This document shows positions 35,066 through 44,323 of a stretch of 64,000 bases of DNA, piece after piece; positions within the stretch are counted from its first letter, which is position 1; the number at the start of each line of letters is the position of its first letter. This DNA is from SFDP01 sp051891855 (lineage in GTDB: Bacteria; Bacillota; Clostridia; Lachnospirales; Lachnospiraceae): NCBI GenBank assembly GCA_051891855.1, contig JBJFFP010000058.1:26220-90219 (forward strand). The letters run 5' to 3'. The notes below the pieces were generated by a model, which saw only the letters and a list, made by a program, of their open reading frames with translations, searched no databases and was not told where the DNA came from. The position numbers and the translations under genes are program-made.

Positions 35066-36517
35066 ATGAGAACAGATATTTACTTAAGTCCCTTATCGGA
35101 ACGTTATGCCAGCAGGGAAATGCAGTATATTTTTTCGCCGGATATGAAGTTTCGTACCTGGAGAAAGCTGTGGATTGCCCTAGCAGAAACCCAAAAAGAG
35201 CTGGGATTAAGTCAGAACGGAAAGCCGGTTATCACTCAGGAGCAGATTGATGAGCTGAAGGCCCATGCCGAGGAGATTAATTATGATGTGGCAAAGGCCA
35301 GAGAGAAGGAAGTCCGCCATGATGTGATGAGCCATGTATATGCTTACGGACAGCAGTGTCCGAAGGCAGCGGGAATCATCCATTTGGGGGCTACCTCCTG
35401 CTATGTAGGGGATAACACGGATATTATTGTGATGACCGAGGGGCTTAAGCTGGTGAAGAAGAAGCTTCTCAATGTAATAAAGGAGCTGGCGGATTTTGCA
35501 GAGGAATATAAGAGCCAGCCTACGCTGGCCTTTACTCATTTTCAGCCGGCACAGCCTACTACGGTGGGGAAAAGGGCTACGCTCTGGCTTCAGGAGTTCT
35601 ATCTGGATTTGGAAGATTTGCAGCATGTTCTGGATTCCATGAAGCTGTTGGGCTCAAAGGGAACCACCGGAACTCAGGCTTCTTTTCTGGAGCTGTTTAA
35701 CGGGGATCAGGAAACCATAGATAAGATTGATCCTATGATTGCGGCTAAAATGGGCTTTAAGGAATGCTATCCGGTATCCGGACAGACCTATTCCCGTAAG
35801 GTAGATACCCGGGTAGCCAATGTGCTGGCAGGTATTGCAGCCAGTGCCCATAAGATGAGCAATGATATCCGTCTTTTACAGCATTTAAAGGAAGTGGAAG
35901 AGCCCTTTGAAAAGAGTCAGATTGGTTCCTCTGCAATGGCTTATAAACGAAATCCCATGAGGAGTGAACGAATCGCTTCTCTGGCTCGTTATGTTATGGT
36001 GGATGCCCTGAATCCGGCGATTACCTCTGCAACACAGTGGTTTGAGAGAACGCTGGACGATTCGGCCAATAAGAGATTGTCCATCCCGGAAGGCTTTCTG
36101 GCAGTAGACGGAATATTGGATTTATGCCTGAACGTAGTAGATGGCCTGGTGGTATACCCTAAGGTCATCGAGAAGCGTCTGTTAAGTGAACTGCCCTTTA
36201 TGGCCACGGAAAATATTATGATGGATGCGGTAAAAAACGGTGGCAACCGTCAGGAGCTGCATGAACGCATCCGCCAGCTTTCCATGGAGGCCGGAAAGAG
36301 GGTGAAGGTGGAAGGAAGGGAGAATAATCTGCTGGAGCTGATTGCTGCCGATCCGGCCTTTAACCTGACTATGGAGGAACTGGAGAAAACCATGGATCCC
36401 ATAAAATATGTAGGCCGTTCCAGGGAACAGACGGAAAGATTTCTGAAAGAGGTTATCCGTCCTTTGCTCAAAGAAAATGAAGAGCTGCTTGGCATGAAGG
36501 CAGAGATTAATGTGTAA
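35066..36517 (+). CDS. purB: Adenylosuccinate lyase PurB
   Basis: Acts twice in purine synthesis, releasing fumarate from SAICAR and from adenylosuccinate. The ATG at 35066 is preceded by TGGAGG; an ATG 12 bases earlier overlaps that binding site. This gives 483 residues. Family signature SSAMAYKRNPMRSE (about residue 288), the HLGATSCYVGDN segment and THFQPAQPTT are present. It lies 86 bases after asnB with no terminator between, and purA follows, so both AMP-branch enzymes are adjacent. Confidence 0.96.
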   Translation: MRTDIYLSPLSERYASREMQYIFSPDMKFRTWRKLWIALAETQKELGLSQNGKPVITQEQIDELKAHAEEINYDVAKAREKEVRHDVMSHVYAYGQQCPKAAGIIHLGATSCYVGDNTDIIVMTEGLKLVKKKLLNVIKELADFAEEYKSQPTLAFTHFQPAQPTTVGKRATLWLQEFYLDLEDLQHVLDSMKLLGSKGTTGTQASFLELFNGDQETIDKIDPMIAAKMGFKECYPVSGQTYSRKVDTRVANVLAGIAASAHKMSNDIRLLQHLKEVEEPFEKSQIGSSAMAYKRNPMRSERIASLARYVMVDALNPAITSATQWFERTLDDSANKRLSIPEGFLAVDGILDLCLNVVDGLVVYPKVIEKRLLSELPFMATENIMMDAVKNGGNRQELHERIRQLSMEAGKRVKVEGRENNLLELIAADPAFNLTMEELEKTMDPIKYVGRSREQTERFLKEVIRPLLKENEELLGMKAEINV

Positions 36518-36598
36518 AAGAAGGGATAGCTTTGCTAATTATACGAAAGATTTTTGTAGGAAGAAATTCAACAGAGAGAATCAATCAGGAGGTTGCAT

Positions 36599-37879
36599 AT
36601 GGTAAATGCAATTGTAGGTGCCAACTGGGGCGATGAAGGAAAAGGAAAAATTACGGATATGCTGGCTAAGGAAGCGGATATTATCGTTCGCTTTCAGGGA
36701 GGAGCTAATGCAGGCCATACCATTGTAAATAAGTACGGTAAATTTGCACTGCACATTGTTCCCTCCGGTATTTTTTATGATCATACCACCAGCATTATCG
36801 GTAACGGCGTGGCCTTAAATGTTCCCAAGCTGTTTGAGGAGCTGGAAAGCCTAAAAAGCCAGGGGGTTCCGTCGCCTAAAATTCTGGTTTCCGACAGAGC
36901 CCAGATGGTGATGAGCTACCATATTTTATTTGATCAATATGAAGAAGAAAGATTGGGGAAGGATTCCTTTGGCTCTACTAAATCCGGGATTGCCCCTTTT
37001 TATTCTGATAAATTTGCCAAAATCGGTTTTCAGGTAAGTGAGCTTTTCGATGAAGCTTCCCTGATGGAAAAAATCAAAAGAGTTTGTGATACCAAGAATG
37101 TTATTCTGGAGCATCTTTACCATAAGCCGAAGCTGGAGCCTGAGCAGATATATCGGGAGCTGATGAGCTATAAGGAAATGGTTTCTCCTTATGTGTGCGA
37201 TGTTTCTTTATTCCTGTGGAAGGCTATTCAGGAAGGAAAGAACATTCTTTTGGAGGGACAGCTGGGGTCACTGAAGGACCCGGATCACGGAATCTATCCT
37301 ATGGTTACCTCCTCTTCAACACTGGCAGCCTACGGAGCCATCGGCGCCGGGATACCTCCCTATGAAATCAAAAAAATCATTACCGTTTGCAAGGCTTATT
37401 CCAGTGCGGTGGGAGCAGGAGCCTTCGTTTCCGAAATTTTCGGAGAAGAGGCAGATGAGCTGAGAAGACGGGGAGGAGACGGCGGCGAATATGGTGCTAC
37501 CACCGGACGACCCAGAAGAATGGGTTGGTTTGATGCAGTTGCCTCTAAATACGGCTGCCGTATCCAGGGAACCACAGATGTGGCCTTTACGGTGCTTGAC
37601 GTACTGGGCTACCTGGATGAGATTCCTGTTTGTGTAGGCTATGAAATTGACGGCAAAGTAACTACAGATTTTCCTACCACCAGTCTGCTGAATAAGGCAA
37701 AACCGGTGCTGGAGGTACTGCCGGGCTGGAAGTGTGATATCCGGGGAATTAAGGAGTATGAGGATTTGCCGGAAAATTGTCGGAAGTATATTGAATTTGT
37801 GGAAGAGAAAATTGGCTTTCCCATTACCATGATTTCCAATGGACCGGGAAGAGAGGATATTATCTTTCGGAAAAAATAA
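36599..37879 (+). CDS. purA: Adenylosuccinate synthetase PurA
   Basis: Joins IMP and aspartate with GTP in the AMP branch. From the ATG at 36599 (AGGAGG six bases upstream; a TTG two codons earlier is less likely) it has 426 residues. The GTP loop GANWGDEGKGK with catalytic Asp, GHTIVNKYG with catalytic His, and GATTGRPRRMGWFD are present. With purB it uses aspartate, the same substrate as the AsnB encoded upstream. A strong terminator follows. Confidence 0.97.
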   Translation: MVNAIVGANWGDEGKGKITDMLAKEADIIVRFQGGANAGHTIVNKYGKFALHIVPSGIFYDHTTSIIGNGVALNVPKLFEELESLKSQGVPSPKILVSDRAQMVMSYHILFDQYEEERLGKDSFGSTKSGIAPFYSDKFAKIGFQVSELFDEASLMEKIKRVCDTKNVILEHLYHKPKLEPEQIYRELMSYKEMVSPYVCDVSLFLWKAIQEGKNILLEGQLGSLKDPDHGIYPMVTSSSTLAAYGAIGAGIPPYEIKKIITVCKAYSSAVGAGAFVSEIFGEEADELRRRGGDGGEYGATTGRPRRMGWFDAVASKYGCRIQGTTDVAFTVLDVLGYLDEIPVCVGYEIDGKVTTDFPTTSLLNKAKPVLEVLPGWKCDIRGIKEYEDLPENCRKYIEFVEEKIGFPITMISNGPGREDIIFRKK

Positions 37880-37884
37880 TCTTT

Positions 37885-37908
37885 GGGGCGGATTTTCCGC
37901 CCCTTTTT
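37885..37908. terminator. Terminator between purA and the second asnB
   Basis: GGGGCGG pairs perfectly with CCGCCCC around ATTTT and is followed by TTTTT. It ends the plus-strand asnB-purB-purA unit; the convergent gene ends two bases later. Confidence 0.9.
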
Positions 37909-37909
37909 G

Positions 37910-39760
37910 TTACACCAGCCGGATCCGGTATTTTTCCAGCCAATAGTTAATCTGAAGCAGATAGGCAATCATCTGTGGGCCGGCCATCAGCTGCCCATAC
38001 CAGGGTTTACCGTAATCGGAAGGACTGTCCAGAAAGACATGAACCTTTTTGGTATCCAGTAGAGTGCGAATGGGAGCATTGGGAGTGGCAATAACCTCGC
38101 GCAGGCGGCTGCCAAGCAGCTTTTCATAGGCAGGGTCATAGGTTTTGGGATAGGGACTTTTTCTCCGCCACAGAATTTCTTCCGGAAGGTACTTTTCTCC
38201 GGCACGGCGCAGTAATCCCTTTACTATGCCCTGAGGGCATTTCATTTTCCAGGGAACATTGAAGACATATTCCACAATGCGATGGTCCGCAAAGGGAACC
38301 CGTGCTTCAAGTCCGCTGTACATACTGGTTCTGTCCATTCTGTCCAGCAGGGTTACCATAAACCATCGCAGATTCAGCCAGGCAATTTCCCGGCGGCGTG
38401 CTTCAGTCGGGGATTCACCCGGAAGCCGGGGAGTTTCTGCAATGGTTTTTTCATATGCGGCAAGGGCATATTCCTCTAAAGGGAGGCTGGCCAGTAAATC
38501 TTCGGTCAAAAGAGCTTTCCGAAATCCCATATCAGAAGACCAGGGAAAGGCGGCAGTCTGAAATGCTTTTTCGGAATGAAACCAGGGATAGCCGCCGAAA
38601 ATTTCATCTGCACATTCTCCCGTAAGGGTTACGGTATTATGCTGCTTTACCTGCTCACAGAAGTACAGCATGGAGGATTCCACGTCGGCCATACATGGAA
38701 GGTCTCTGGCATCCACCGCCTGATTCAGATATTCCAGCTGATCTTCATTGCTGCATTCTAGGAAACAGTGGTTGGTGTCGGCGTAGCTGACCATCTGCTC
38801 CACATAGGGGCGATCTTCACTGGGCTGAAAGGAATTGGCCCGGAAATATTTATTATTATCGTAGAAATCAAAGGAGAAGGTGTTTAGCTTTTTTCCCTGC
38901 TTTTTCAGCTCCCCGGCACAGATAGCCGTTACCAGACTGCTGTCCACACCGCCGGAAAGGAAGGTGCTTATGGGAATATCGGAGAGCATCTGCATTTTTA
39001 TGGCATCCTCTAAAAGCCAGGCAGTTTTCTCTACCGTTTCCGAAAAAGAATCCTCATGAGGCTGGCTTTCCAGCTTCCAATAGGCTCCTTCATGAAAGGC
39101 TTTTTTACCACAGATTATACAGTGCCCGGGAAGAACCTCGTAAACATCTTTAAAGACACCTTTTCCATAGGACTTTGCCGGTCCCAGGGCAAAAATTTCA
39201 CACAGGCCATCGCGGTCAATAAGCGGTTTGACACCAGGATAGACAAAAAGGCCTTTTATTTCCGAAGAGAAGATGAGAGTATTGTTTCTTCGAGTATAAA
39301 ACAGGGGCTTTACCCCCAGCCTATCACGAAAAAGATGGATTTCCCCACTGACAGAATCCCACAAAGCAATGGCAAAAATCCCGTTCAGCCTCTTGATATA
39401 GTCTCTGCCATGCAGCATGAAGCCGGCCAGAATTACCTCTGTGTCACTGGTGGTACAAAAAGAGGCTCCTTCCTTTAAAAGCTCCTCCTTCAGCTCTTTC
39501 ATATTGTAGATTTCCCCATTAAAGATGATGGCACATTCACGACCCTCTTCTTTTCTGACCATAGGCTGTTTGCCGGTATGCAGGTCGATGATTTTCAACC
39601 GTACATGGGCAAGACCGCAGAGAGGACTTAAGTAAGTTCCTTCATCATCCGGACCTCTGTGTTTTTGTACCTTATTCATTTCCTCCAGAATGTGCTGCCA
39701 TTTTTCCTGCTGTAATGTGTAATCTGTATCGGGGTTATAAAAACCGGCAATTCCACACAT
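37910..39760 (-). CDS. asnB: Asparagine synthetase, AsnO-like, in the dipicolinate operon
   Basis: A 616-residue glutamine-dependent asparagine synthetase. Cys2 (MCGIAGFYNP), RGPDDEG, FNGEIYN, SGGVDSSLV, TGECADEIFGGYPWF and LEARVPFADH are visible. It is longer than and quite different from the first AsnB and closer to the Bacillus AsnB/AsnO branch. AAAGGAGG precedes the ATG. It starts 23 bases after dpaB, so it is probably the third gene of a dpaA-dpaB-asnB operon and made in sporulation, like Bacillus AsnO. Confidence 0.93.
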   Translation of the reverse strand: MCGIAGFYNPDTDYTLQQEKWQHILEEMNKVQKHRGPDDEGTYLSPLCGLAHVRLKIIDLHTGKQPMVRKEEGRECAIIFNGEIYNMKELKEELLKEGASFCTTSDTEVILAGFMLHGRDYIKRLNGIFAIALWDSVSGEIHLFRDRLGVKPLFYTRRNNTLIFSSEIKGLFVYPGVKPLIDRDGLCEIFALGPAKSYGKGVFKDVYEVLPGHCIICGKKAFHEGAYWKLESQPHEDSFSETVEKTAWLLEDAIKMQMLSDIPISTFLSGGVDSSLVTAICAGELKKQGKKLNTFSFDFYDNNKYFRANSFQPSEDRPYVEQMVSYADTNHCFLECSNEDQLEYLNQAVDARDLPCMADVESSMLYFCEQVKQHNTVTLTGECADEIFGGYPWFHSEKAFQTAAFPWSSDMGFRKALLTEDLLASLPLEEYALAAYEKTIAETPRLPGESPTEARRREIAWLNLRWFMVTLLDRMDRTSMYSGLEARVPFADHRIVEYVFNVPWKMKCPQGIVKGLLRRAGEKYLPEEILWRRKSPYPKTYDPAYEKLLGSRLREVIATPNAPIRTLLDTKKVHVFLDSPSDYGKPWYGQLMAGPQMIAYLLQINYWLEKYRIRLV

Positions 39761-39783
39761 GTTTGCCTCCTTTCATGAATCCT

Positions 39784-40374
39784 CTATTCCTTACTGAGAA
39801 CAGGCTGCAGCTGTCGGCCTTCTAAAGCGGCCTCCAAAGACGGAATAAGGAGGTGGGTAGAAGAAATCATGGAATTTGGCTTTCCCTCCGGGTCATCCTG
39901 CCCAAAGGGGATAAAATAAATGTTTTTGGCATTCATCAAAAGACCGATATTCTTCATATTCATCCCAAGAGCATCATTGGTAGAAAGAGAAATCAGTAAA
40001 GGCCGGTTATTGCGAAGATGGGCTTTGGCTGCCATTAATACGGGACTGTCGGTAATCCCATTGGCAAGCTTCGCCAGAGTGTTACCCGTACAGGGCAGAA
40101 TCACCAGAATATCCAGAAGCTTTTTAGGCCCTATAGGCTCTGCACCCTCAATGGTATGGATAGGTGTCTGCCCGCTGATTTCCTTAGCCCTGCTTAAAAA
40201 CTCCTCCGCTTTTCCGAAACGATTGTTGCTGCCGGCAGCTATAGTGGAGAAAATAGGCTGAATAACGGCACCTTTATCAGACAGTTTTTTCAATTCTCCA
40301 AAGGCTTTTTCATAGGTGCAAAAAGAGCCGGTAAAGGCTATACCGATACGCTTTCCGGTTAAAGACATTGGCAT
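39784..40374 (-). CDS. dpaB: Dipicolinate synthase subunit B
   Basis: The flavoprotein-like subunit of the enzyme that makes dipicolinic acid for spores. It has 196 residues of normal length with an N-terminal GKRIGIAFTGSFCTYEKAF segment and the flavin-type motif LPCTGNTLAKLANGITD. Its ATG shares one base with the dpaA stop (TAATG), with AAAGGAG upstream, so the two are coupled. Confidence 0.95.
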   Translation of the reverse strand: MPMSLTGKRIGIAFTGSFCTYEKAFGELKKLSDKGAVIQPIFSTIAAGSNNRFGKAEEFLSRAKEISGQTPIHTIEGAEPIGPKKLLDILVILPCTGNTLAKLANGITDSPVLMAAKAHLRNNRPLLISLSTNDALGMNMKNIGLLMNAKNIYFIPFGQDDPEGKPNSMISSTHLLIPSLEAALEGRQLQPVLSKE

Positions 40375-41261
40375 TACTCCTTTAGCATAGTTTCAATAGT
40401 TTCCTTAATTGCACGGGCAGAAGAGGCAGGTGCATACTTTCCCGGCAGGCCTGAGGCCAGAACGGCAGACAGATTCAGCTCTCGGGCGGCAGTAAAGTCC
40501 ACGCCTCCGGGGGATGAGGCAATATCAATGATGGTTACCTGCGGCTTCATTTTTTTTAGCAGCGGAGCGGTTAATACCGGGGCGGGAATGGTATTGAAAA
40601 TGAAATCATAGTCCATAACCCGGCTGTCTAAAGCTTCCAGACCGTCTACATGGGCGTCGGTTAATGCCGCCTTTGACTGCTCTAGGGAATCTCGGGTAAG
40701 GATATCCAGCCTGCAGGACATTCCCTTAAGATAATGGGCAAGGGTACTACCGCATTTTCCATAGCCCAGAATAAGACAGCGGCTTTTATGCAGATTGATT
40801 GGACTTAGGGAAATGGCCTCGCAGATTGCTCCCTCGGCAGTTGCCAGAGTGTTGAAGTAGGAGAGGGAGGGAATTTCCATCAGGTCATAGACCTTCACTC
40901 CTTTTTTTTTCATAGCCTCTTTCAAGGGGCTAGGAATAGCTCCGGCAAAAAAAAGCTGACCCGTATGAAGCTGGGTAAGAAGCTGTTCAAGGGTTAGTTC
41001 ATCGGTCAGCCCCTTCTGATTAAGATGTATGCCGTCCGGGGAGAGGGGAATGGGACAGATAATTCGGGAAGATGAATGGCATGCCTCCTGAAGAGAAGCC
41101 GCTCTTATGAGAGAAGCAGCAGGTGAACAATGCTCTTTCCCGGGAGAAGAAGAAAGAGCATAGTGGCAGATCCGGTAAGAGGAATCGGCCAGCTTTTCTG
41201 TCAGATATACCTGCCGCATATCGCCGCCGATGAGGGCATAATCATAAAGTTGCTCTTGCAT
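40374..41261 (-). CDS. dpaA: Dipicolinate synthase subunit A
   Basis: The NAD(P)-binding subunit of dipicolinate synthase, which oxidises the heterocyclic product of DapA. It has 295 residues. The N-terminal DYALIGGDMRQVYL segment and the Rossmann motif LILGYGKCGSTLA (about residue 155) fit the family. AGGAG precedes the ATG. It is the first gene of the dpaA-dpaB-asnB operon and a sigma-K type promoter lies about 30 bases upstream, in keeping with mother-cell expression in Bacillus. Confidence 0.95.
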   Translation of the reverse strand: MQEQLYDYALIGGDMRQVYLTEKLADSSYRICHYALSSSPGKEHCSPAASLIRAASLQEACHSSSRIICPIPLSPDGIHLNQKGLTDELTLEQLLTQLHTGQLFFAGAIPSPLKEAMKKKGVKVYDLMEIPSLSYFNTLATAEGAICEAISLSPINLHKSRCLILGYGKCGSTLAHYLKGMSCRLDILTRDSLEQSKAALTDAHVDGLEALDSRVMDYDFIFNTIPAPVLTAPLLKKMKPQVTIIDIASSPGGVDFTAARELNLSAVLASGLPGKYAPASSARAIKETIETMLKE

Positions 41262-41288
41262 GGAAAACTCCTGAAAGGTCAGTTGCTC

Positions 41289-41315
41289 TATGGTATGCCA
41301 AAAGAGAAAAGATGT
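41289..41315 (-). promoter_or_regulatory. Sigma-K type promoter of the dpa operon
   Basis: On the minus strand, AC (41315-41314), 16 bases, CATACCATA (41297-41289). This matches the sigma-K consensus AC-N16/17-CATAnnnTA, and no good sigma-A -10 is at this place. Expression late in the mother cell would suit dipicolinate synthase. Confidence 0.65.
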
Positions 41316-41330
41316 GTCAATAAAATCTGA

Positions 41331-42362
41331 TTAAACCAAGCCCATGCACCATTCCACGAGAATGGCCACAAGAACTACCAGGGCAGAGATGATAAAGCCA
41401 TGGATCATTGGCCGGATACCGGATTTACGCATTTCTCCAAGACCGGTGCCCAAGCCGATAGCAGCCAGAGAAGAAACCATAAGAAATTTACTGGCAGATT
41501 TTGTAAGCTGGGCTATTTGAGTAGGGATCAAGCCAAAGCTGTTGGTTAGGGCAAGCAGCAGAAAGCCCAAAATGAACCAGGGGAAAAGAGGAAGAAAACG
41601 GACATGGGAACGGACAGAGGAAGCTCCGGCATTGGCCAGTGCCGCTTTTTTCTTTAAATTCACCTCGATCAGGGCAAAAATAATGACTGCAGGGATAATG
41701 CTCAGTGTTCGGGTCAGCTTTACCATGGTGGCAAAATCACCGGCTGCTTCAGAGAAAGCATATCCTGCCGCTACTACGCTGGAGGTATCATTAATGGCAG
41801 TGCCTGACCAGAGACCATAAGCCATATCGCTTAGACCCATGGCTCTTCCCATAAAGGGAAAAAGAAGAATCATTGCCATATCAAAAAGAAAGGTGGCAGA
41901 CATGGCATAGGCGATATCGTTATCATTGGCATCAATAGCAGGAGCGATGGCGGCAATGGCAGAGCCGCCGCAGATTCCCGTTCCGGCAGAAATCAGATTG
42001 GATAGCTTCCAATTCAGTCCCAATGCCCTTCCGATAAAATATCCGCCTCCAAAGCAGGTCAGCAGGGTAAAGAGCATAACCGTCAAGGACAGGCGGCCTA
42101 CCCGTAAAATGGTGCCAAGCTCCAAAGAAGCGCCAAGAAGAATGATGGCCAGCTTCAGGATTTTTTTGGAAGTAAAGGTAAGGCCGGGTCTGACCTTTTC
42201 AGGGAGAGGAAAAAAATGGTTAATCAAAATACCCAGAAAAAGGGCAATGACGGATGCCCCAATGAGATGAATGGGCAGCAGATTTTCAATGGTTATGGCA
42301 ACCATGGCTAAAAACAGGGCAAGCAGAAAGCCGGGACTATTTTTTTGAAGTAGTTTTAACAT
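41331..42362 (-). CDS. YeiH-family putative sulfate exporter
   Basis: A 343-residue membrane protein with about ten hydrophobic helices. Family segments include HLIGASVIALFLGILI, LGASLELGTI, GTGICGGSAIAAIAPAIDA and GLWSGTAINDTSSVVAAGYAF. The family (UPF0324) is annotated as a putative sulfate or sulfite-related exporter; the substrate is not firmly known. AAAGGAGG precedes the ATG. It lies upstream of dpaA on the same strand, but the dpa promoter between them suggests separate control. Confidence 0.85.
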   Translation of the reverse strand: MLKLLQKNSPGFLLALFLAMVAITIENLLPIHLIGASVIALFLGILINHFFPLPEKVRPGLTFTSKKILKLAIILLGASLELGTILRVGRLSLTVMLFTLLTCFGGGYFIGRALGLNWKLSNLISAGTGICGGSAIAAIAPAIDANDNDIAYAMSATFLFDMAMILLFPFMGRAMGLSDMAYGLWSGTAINDTSSVVAAGYAFSEAAGDFATMVKLTRTLSIIPAVIIFALIEVNLKKKAALANAGASSVRSHVRFLPLFPWFILGFLLLALTNSFGLIPTQIAQLTKSASKFLMVSSLAAIGLGTGLGEMRKSGIRPMIHGFIISALVVLVAILVEWCMGLV

Positions 42363-42552
42363 GGTAATTCCTCCTTTATACGGATATTAGTATTTGATAA
42401 AAAAGCTGTTTTTAACAATCCTTTCCCGCTTTTTTTATACGGCCTGATTATGTTGCAAAAACCAGATAAATAAAAGGAGAATTTCACCTTGGATAGCTTT
42501 TCCGTCAGGAGTATTTTCATCAATATTCGGGATAGCATAATCGAAAAACCTG

Positions 42553-42561
42553 TGCTATAAT
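42553..42561 (+). promoter_or_regulatory. Extended -10 promoter ahead of the small ORF and coaX
   Basis: TGCTATAAT, a perfect TATAAT with a TGn extension, lies 37 bases before the 46-codon ORF. The -35 region is weak. Confidence 0.65.
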
Positions 42562-42597
42562 CCAATCAAAAATATACCGGAGGGGAGGAGAGAAGCA

Positions 42598-42738
42598 ATG
42601 CTGAAAAAGATGAGCAAAGAGGAGGCGGCAGGAATCATTCTGGATAAGCTGCTGTCCCTGTGGAAATGCAGAGTATCCCCAGAGGAAAATAAGGAAACAG
42701 AAACTAACGTTTATACAGACGAAGAAAGGCGTGGATAA
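42598..42738 (+). CDS. 46-residue protein upstream of coaX
   Basis: A small ORF with a strong binding site (GGGGAGGAGAG) and an ATG at 42598. The product starts MLKKMSKEEAAGIILDKLL and is charged and partly helical, with one Cys and one Trp. Its TAA lies one base before the coaX ATG, so translation is probably coupled. It has no recognised family. It could be a small protein or a leader peptide for coaX. Confidence 0.5.
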   Translation: MLKKMSKEEAAGIILDKLLSLWKCRVSPEENKETETNVYTDEERRG

Positions 42739-42739
42739 G

Positions 42740-43525
42740 ATGATACTGGCGATAGACATCGGAAATACCAATATCGTGATTGGCTGCTTGGATAAAGAAA
42801 AAACTTGTTTTGTGGAAAGGCTCTCTACAGTTCGTACAAAAACGGAGTTGGAATATGCCGTGGATATAAAAACGGTTCTGGATATTTATCATATCAGTCC
42901 CAGGGACATAGAGGGAGGAATTATTTCCTCTGTGGTTCCCCAGATTACCAATGTGGCTAAGCTGGCAGTGGAGAAAATTCTGAAAAAAGAGGTTATGGTG
43001 CTGGGGCCGGGAATTAAAACCGGACTGAATATCCTGATGGATCAGCCGGCACAGCTGGGGGCAGACCTGGTGGCAGATGCAGTGGCAGGCATTACGGAGT
43101 ATCCGGCTCCTCTGCTGGTTATTGATATGGGAACCGCTACAACTGCCTTTGTAATTGATGAAAAGAAAAATTATATCGGTGGTATGATTTTTCCCGGAGT
43201 GGGTACTGCCCTGGATGCCTTGGTATCACGGGCCTCCCAGCTTAGCGGTATCAGTATAGATGCACCTAAGCGGGTGATTGGAAAGAATACGATTGAATGT
43301 ATGAAGAGCGGTGTGCTTTACAGCAGTGCCGGAGCAATTGACGGGATTATCGATCGTATGGAGGAGGAGCTTGGCCAGAAGGCCACAGTGATTGCCACCG
43401 GTGGATTGGCAAGAAAGATTGTGCCCTATTGTAAGCGCAGGATTATTCTGGACGAGAATTTGATGCTGAAGGGGCTTTTGGTTATTTATGAAAAAAACAG
43501 AGGAAATCACCAGGATGGAAAATAG
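42740..43525 (+). CDS. coaX: Type III pantothenate kinase CoaX
   Basis: First step of coenzyme A synthesis from pantothenate. The ATG at 42740 gives 261 residues; a GTG nine bases earlier is also in frame. The acetate-kinase-like fold shows the phosphate motif AIDIGNTN at the N terminus, PAQLGADLVADAVAG, the DMGTATT motif and GGMIFPGV. Type III enzymes need a monovalent cation and resist CoA feedback. It overlaps the following traX-like gene. Confidence 0.95.
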   Translation: MILAIDIGNTNIVIGCLDKEKTCFVERLSTVRTKTELEYAVDIKTVLDIYHISPRDIEGGIISSVVPQITNVAKLAVEKILKKEVMVLGPGIKTGLNILMDQPAQLGADLVADAVAGITEYPAPLLVIDMGTATTAFVIDEKKNYIGGMIFPGVGTALDALVSRASQLSGISIDAPKRVIGKNTIECMKSGVLYSSAGAIDGIIDRMEEELGQKATVIATGGLARKIVPYCKRRIILDENLMLKGLLVIYEKNRGNHQDGK

Positions 43526-44231
43526 AAGAGGAATCAGTGGTAACGGATTAAAGCTAATAGCCCTGCTTTCCATGCTTACGGATCATTTCGGTGCTGTGGT
43601 GGTAGAAAGGACACGGGTATTTAATCAGTTTGATACACAGTTTTGGGATACAATTTACGGCCCGTTAAGAAGTGTGGGAAGGCTGGCCTTCCCCATCTTC
43701 TGCTTCTTGCTGGTGGAAGGCTTTATCCATACCAAAGATGTAAAAAAGTATTTTTTTCGATTACTGCTGTTTGCTTTTCTTTCAGAAATCCCCTTTAATC
43801 TGGCTCTGACAGGAAATATCTGGGATGAGCGATATCAGAATGTATTCTGGGAGCTGACATTAGGGCTTTTGGTCATGTGGCTGATCCGTCTGGTGGAAGA
43901 AAAGCAATTTTCCTTTGTCATACAAACCCTTTGGAAGCTGTTGGTGATTACTGCCGGTATGGCAGCAGGCGAGTGGCTTTCTCTGGATTATGGTCTTTAT
44001 GGAATTTTCAGTATAGGAATACTTTATCTGTGCAGAGGAAGACGATTCAATCAGCTTCTGGCAGGAGCGGCTACCTTTTTATGGGAAAATCCGGCACCTG
44101 TGGCCTTTATTCCCATTGCGTTTTACAACGGTAAACGAGGAAGAGGGCTAAAATATGCTTTCTATATTTTTTATCCGGCACATTTATTGATTTTATATGC
44201 GATTGCCCGTGTAATCGGCTGTCCTTATTAG
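43515..44231 (+). CDS. TraX-family membrane protein
   Basis: A 238-residue protein with about six or seven membrane helices. It starts RRGISGNGLKLIALLSMLTDH, the family's typical opening, and ends in a hydrophobic HLLILYAIARVIG segment. TraX of F plasmids acetylates pilin, but chromosomal Firmicute members are probably acyltransferase-like proteins of unknown substrate. An ATG 27 bases earlier is also in frame; 43515 is preferred from the family start. It overlaps coaX by 11 bases and has no link to conjugation here. Confidence 0.8.
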   Translation: MENRRGISGNGLKLIALLSMLTDHFGAVVVERTRVFNQFDTQFWDTIYGPLRSVGRLAFPIFCFLLVEGFIHTKDVKKYFFRLLLFAFLSEIPFNLALTGNIWDERYQNVFWELTLGLLVMWLIRLVEEKQFSFVIQTLWKLLVITAGMAAGEWLSLDYGLYGIFSIGILYLCRGRRFNQLLAGAATFLWENPAPVAFIPIAFYNGKRGRGLKYAFYIFYPAHLLILYAIARVIGCPY

Positions 44232-44284
44232 AAGAGAAAAAGCGAATATTTGCAGATTATTGTGTTTAAGGCGATGAGTGATAC

Positions 44285-44314
44285 TTGTAATAGGCAGGTC
44301 TTATCTACTATAAT
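44285..44314 (+). promoter_or_regulatory. Promoter ahead of the Spo0A-like gene
   Basis: TTGTAA (44285-44290), an 18-base spacer and a perfect TATAAT (44309-44314). The predicted start is directly before a terminator hairpin. Confidence 0.6.
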
Positions 44315-44323
44315 TTGTCATAT

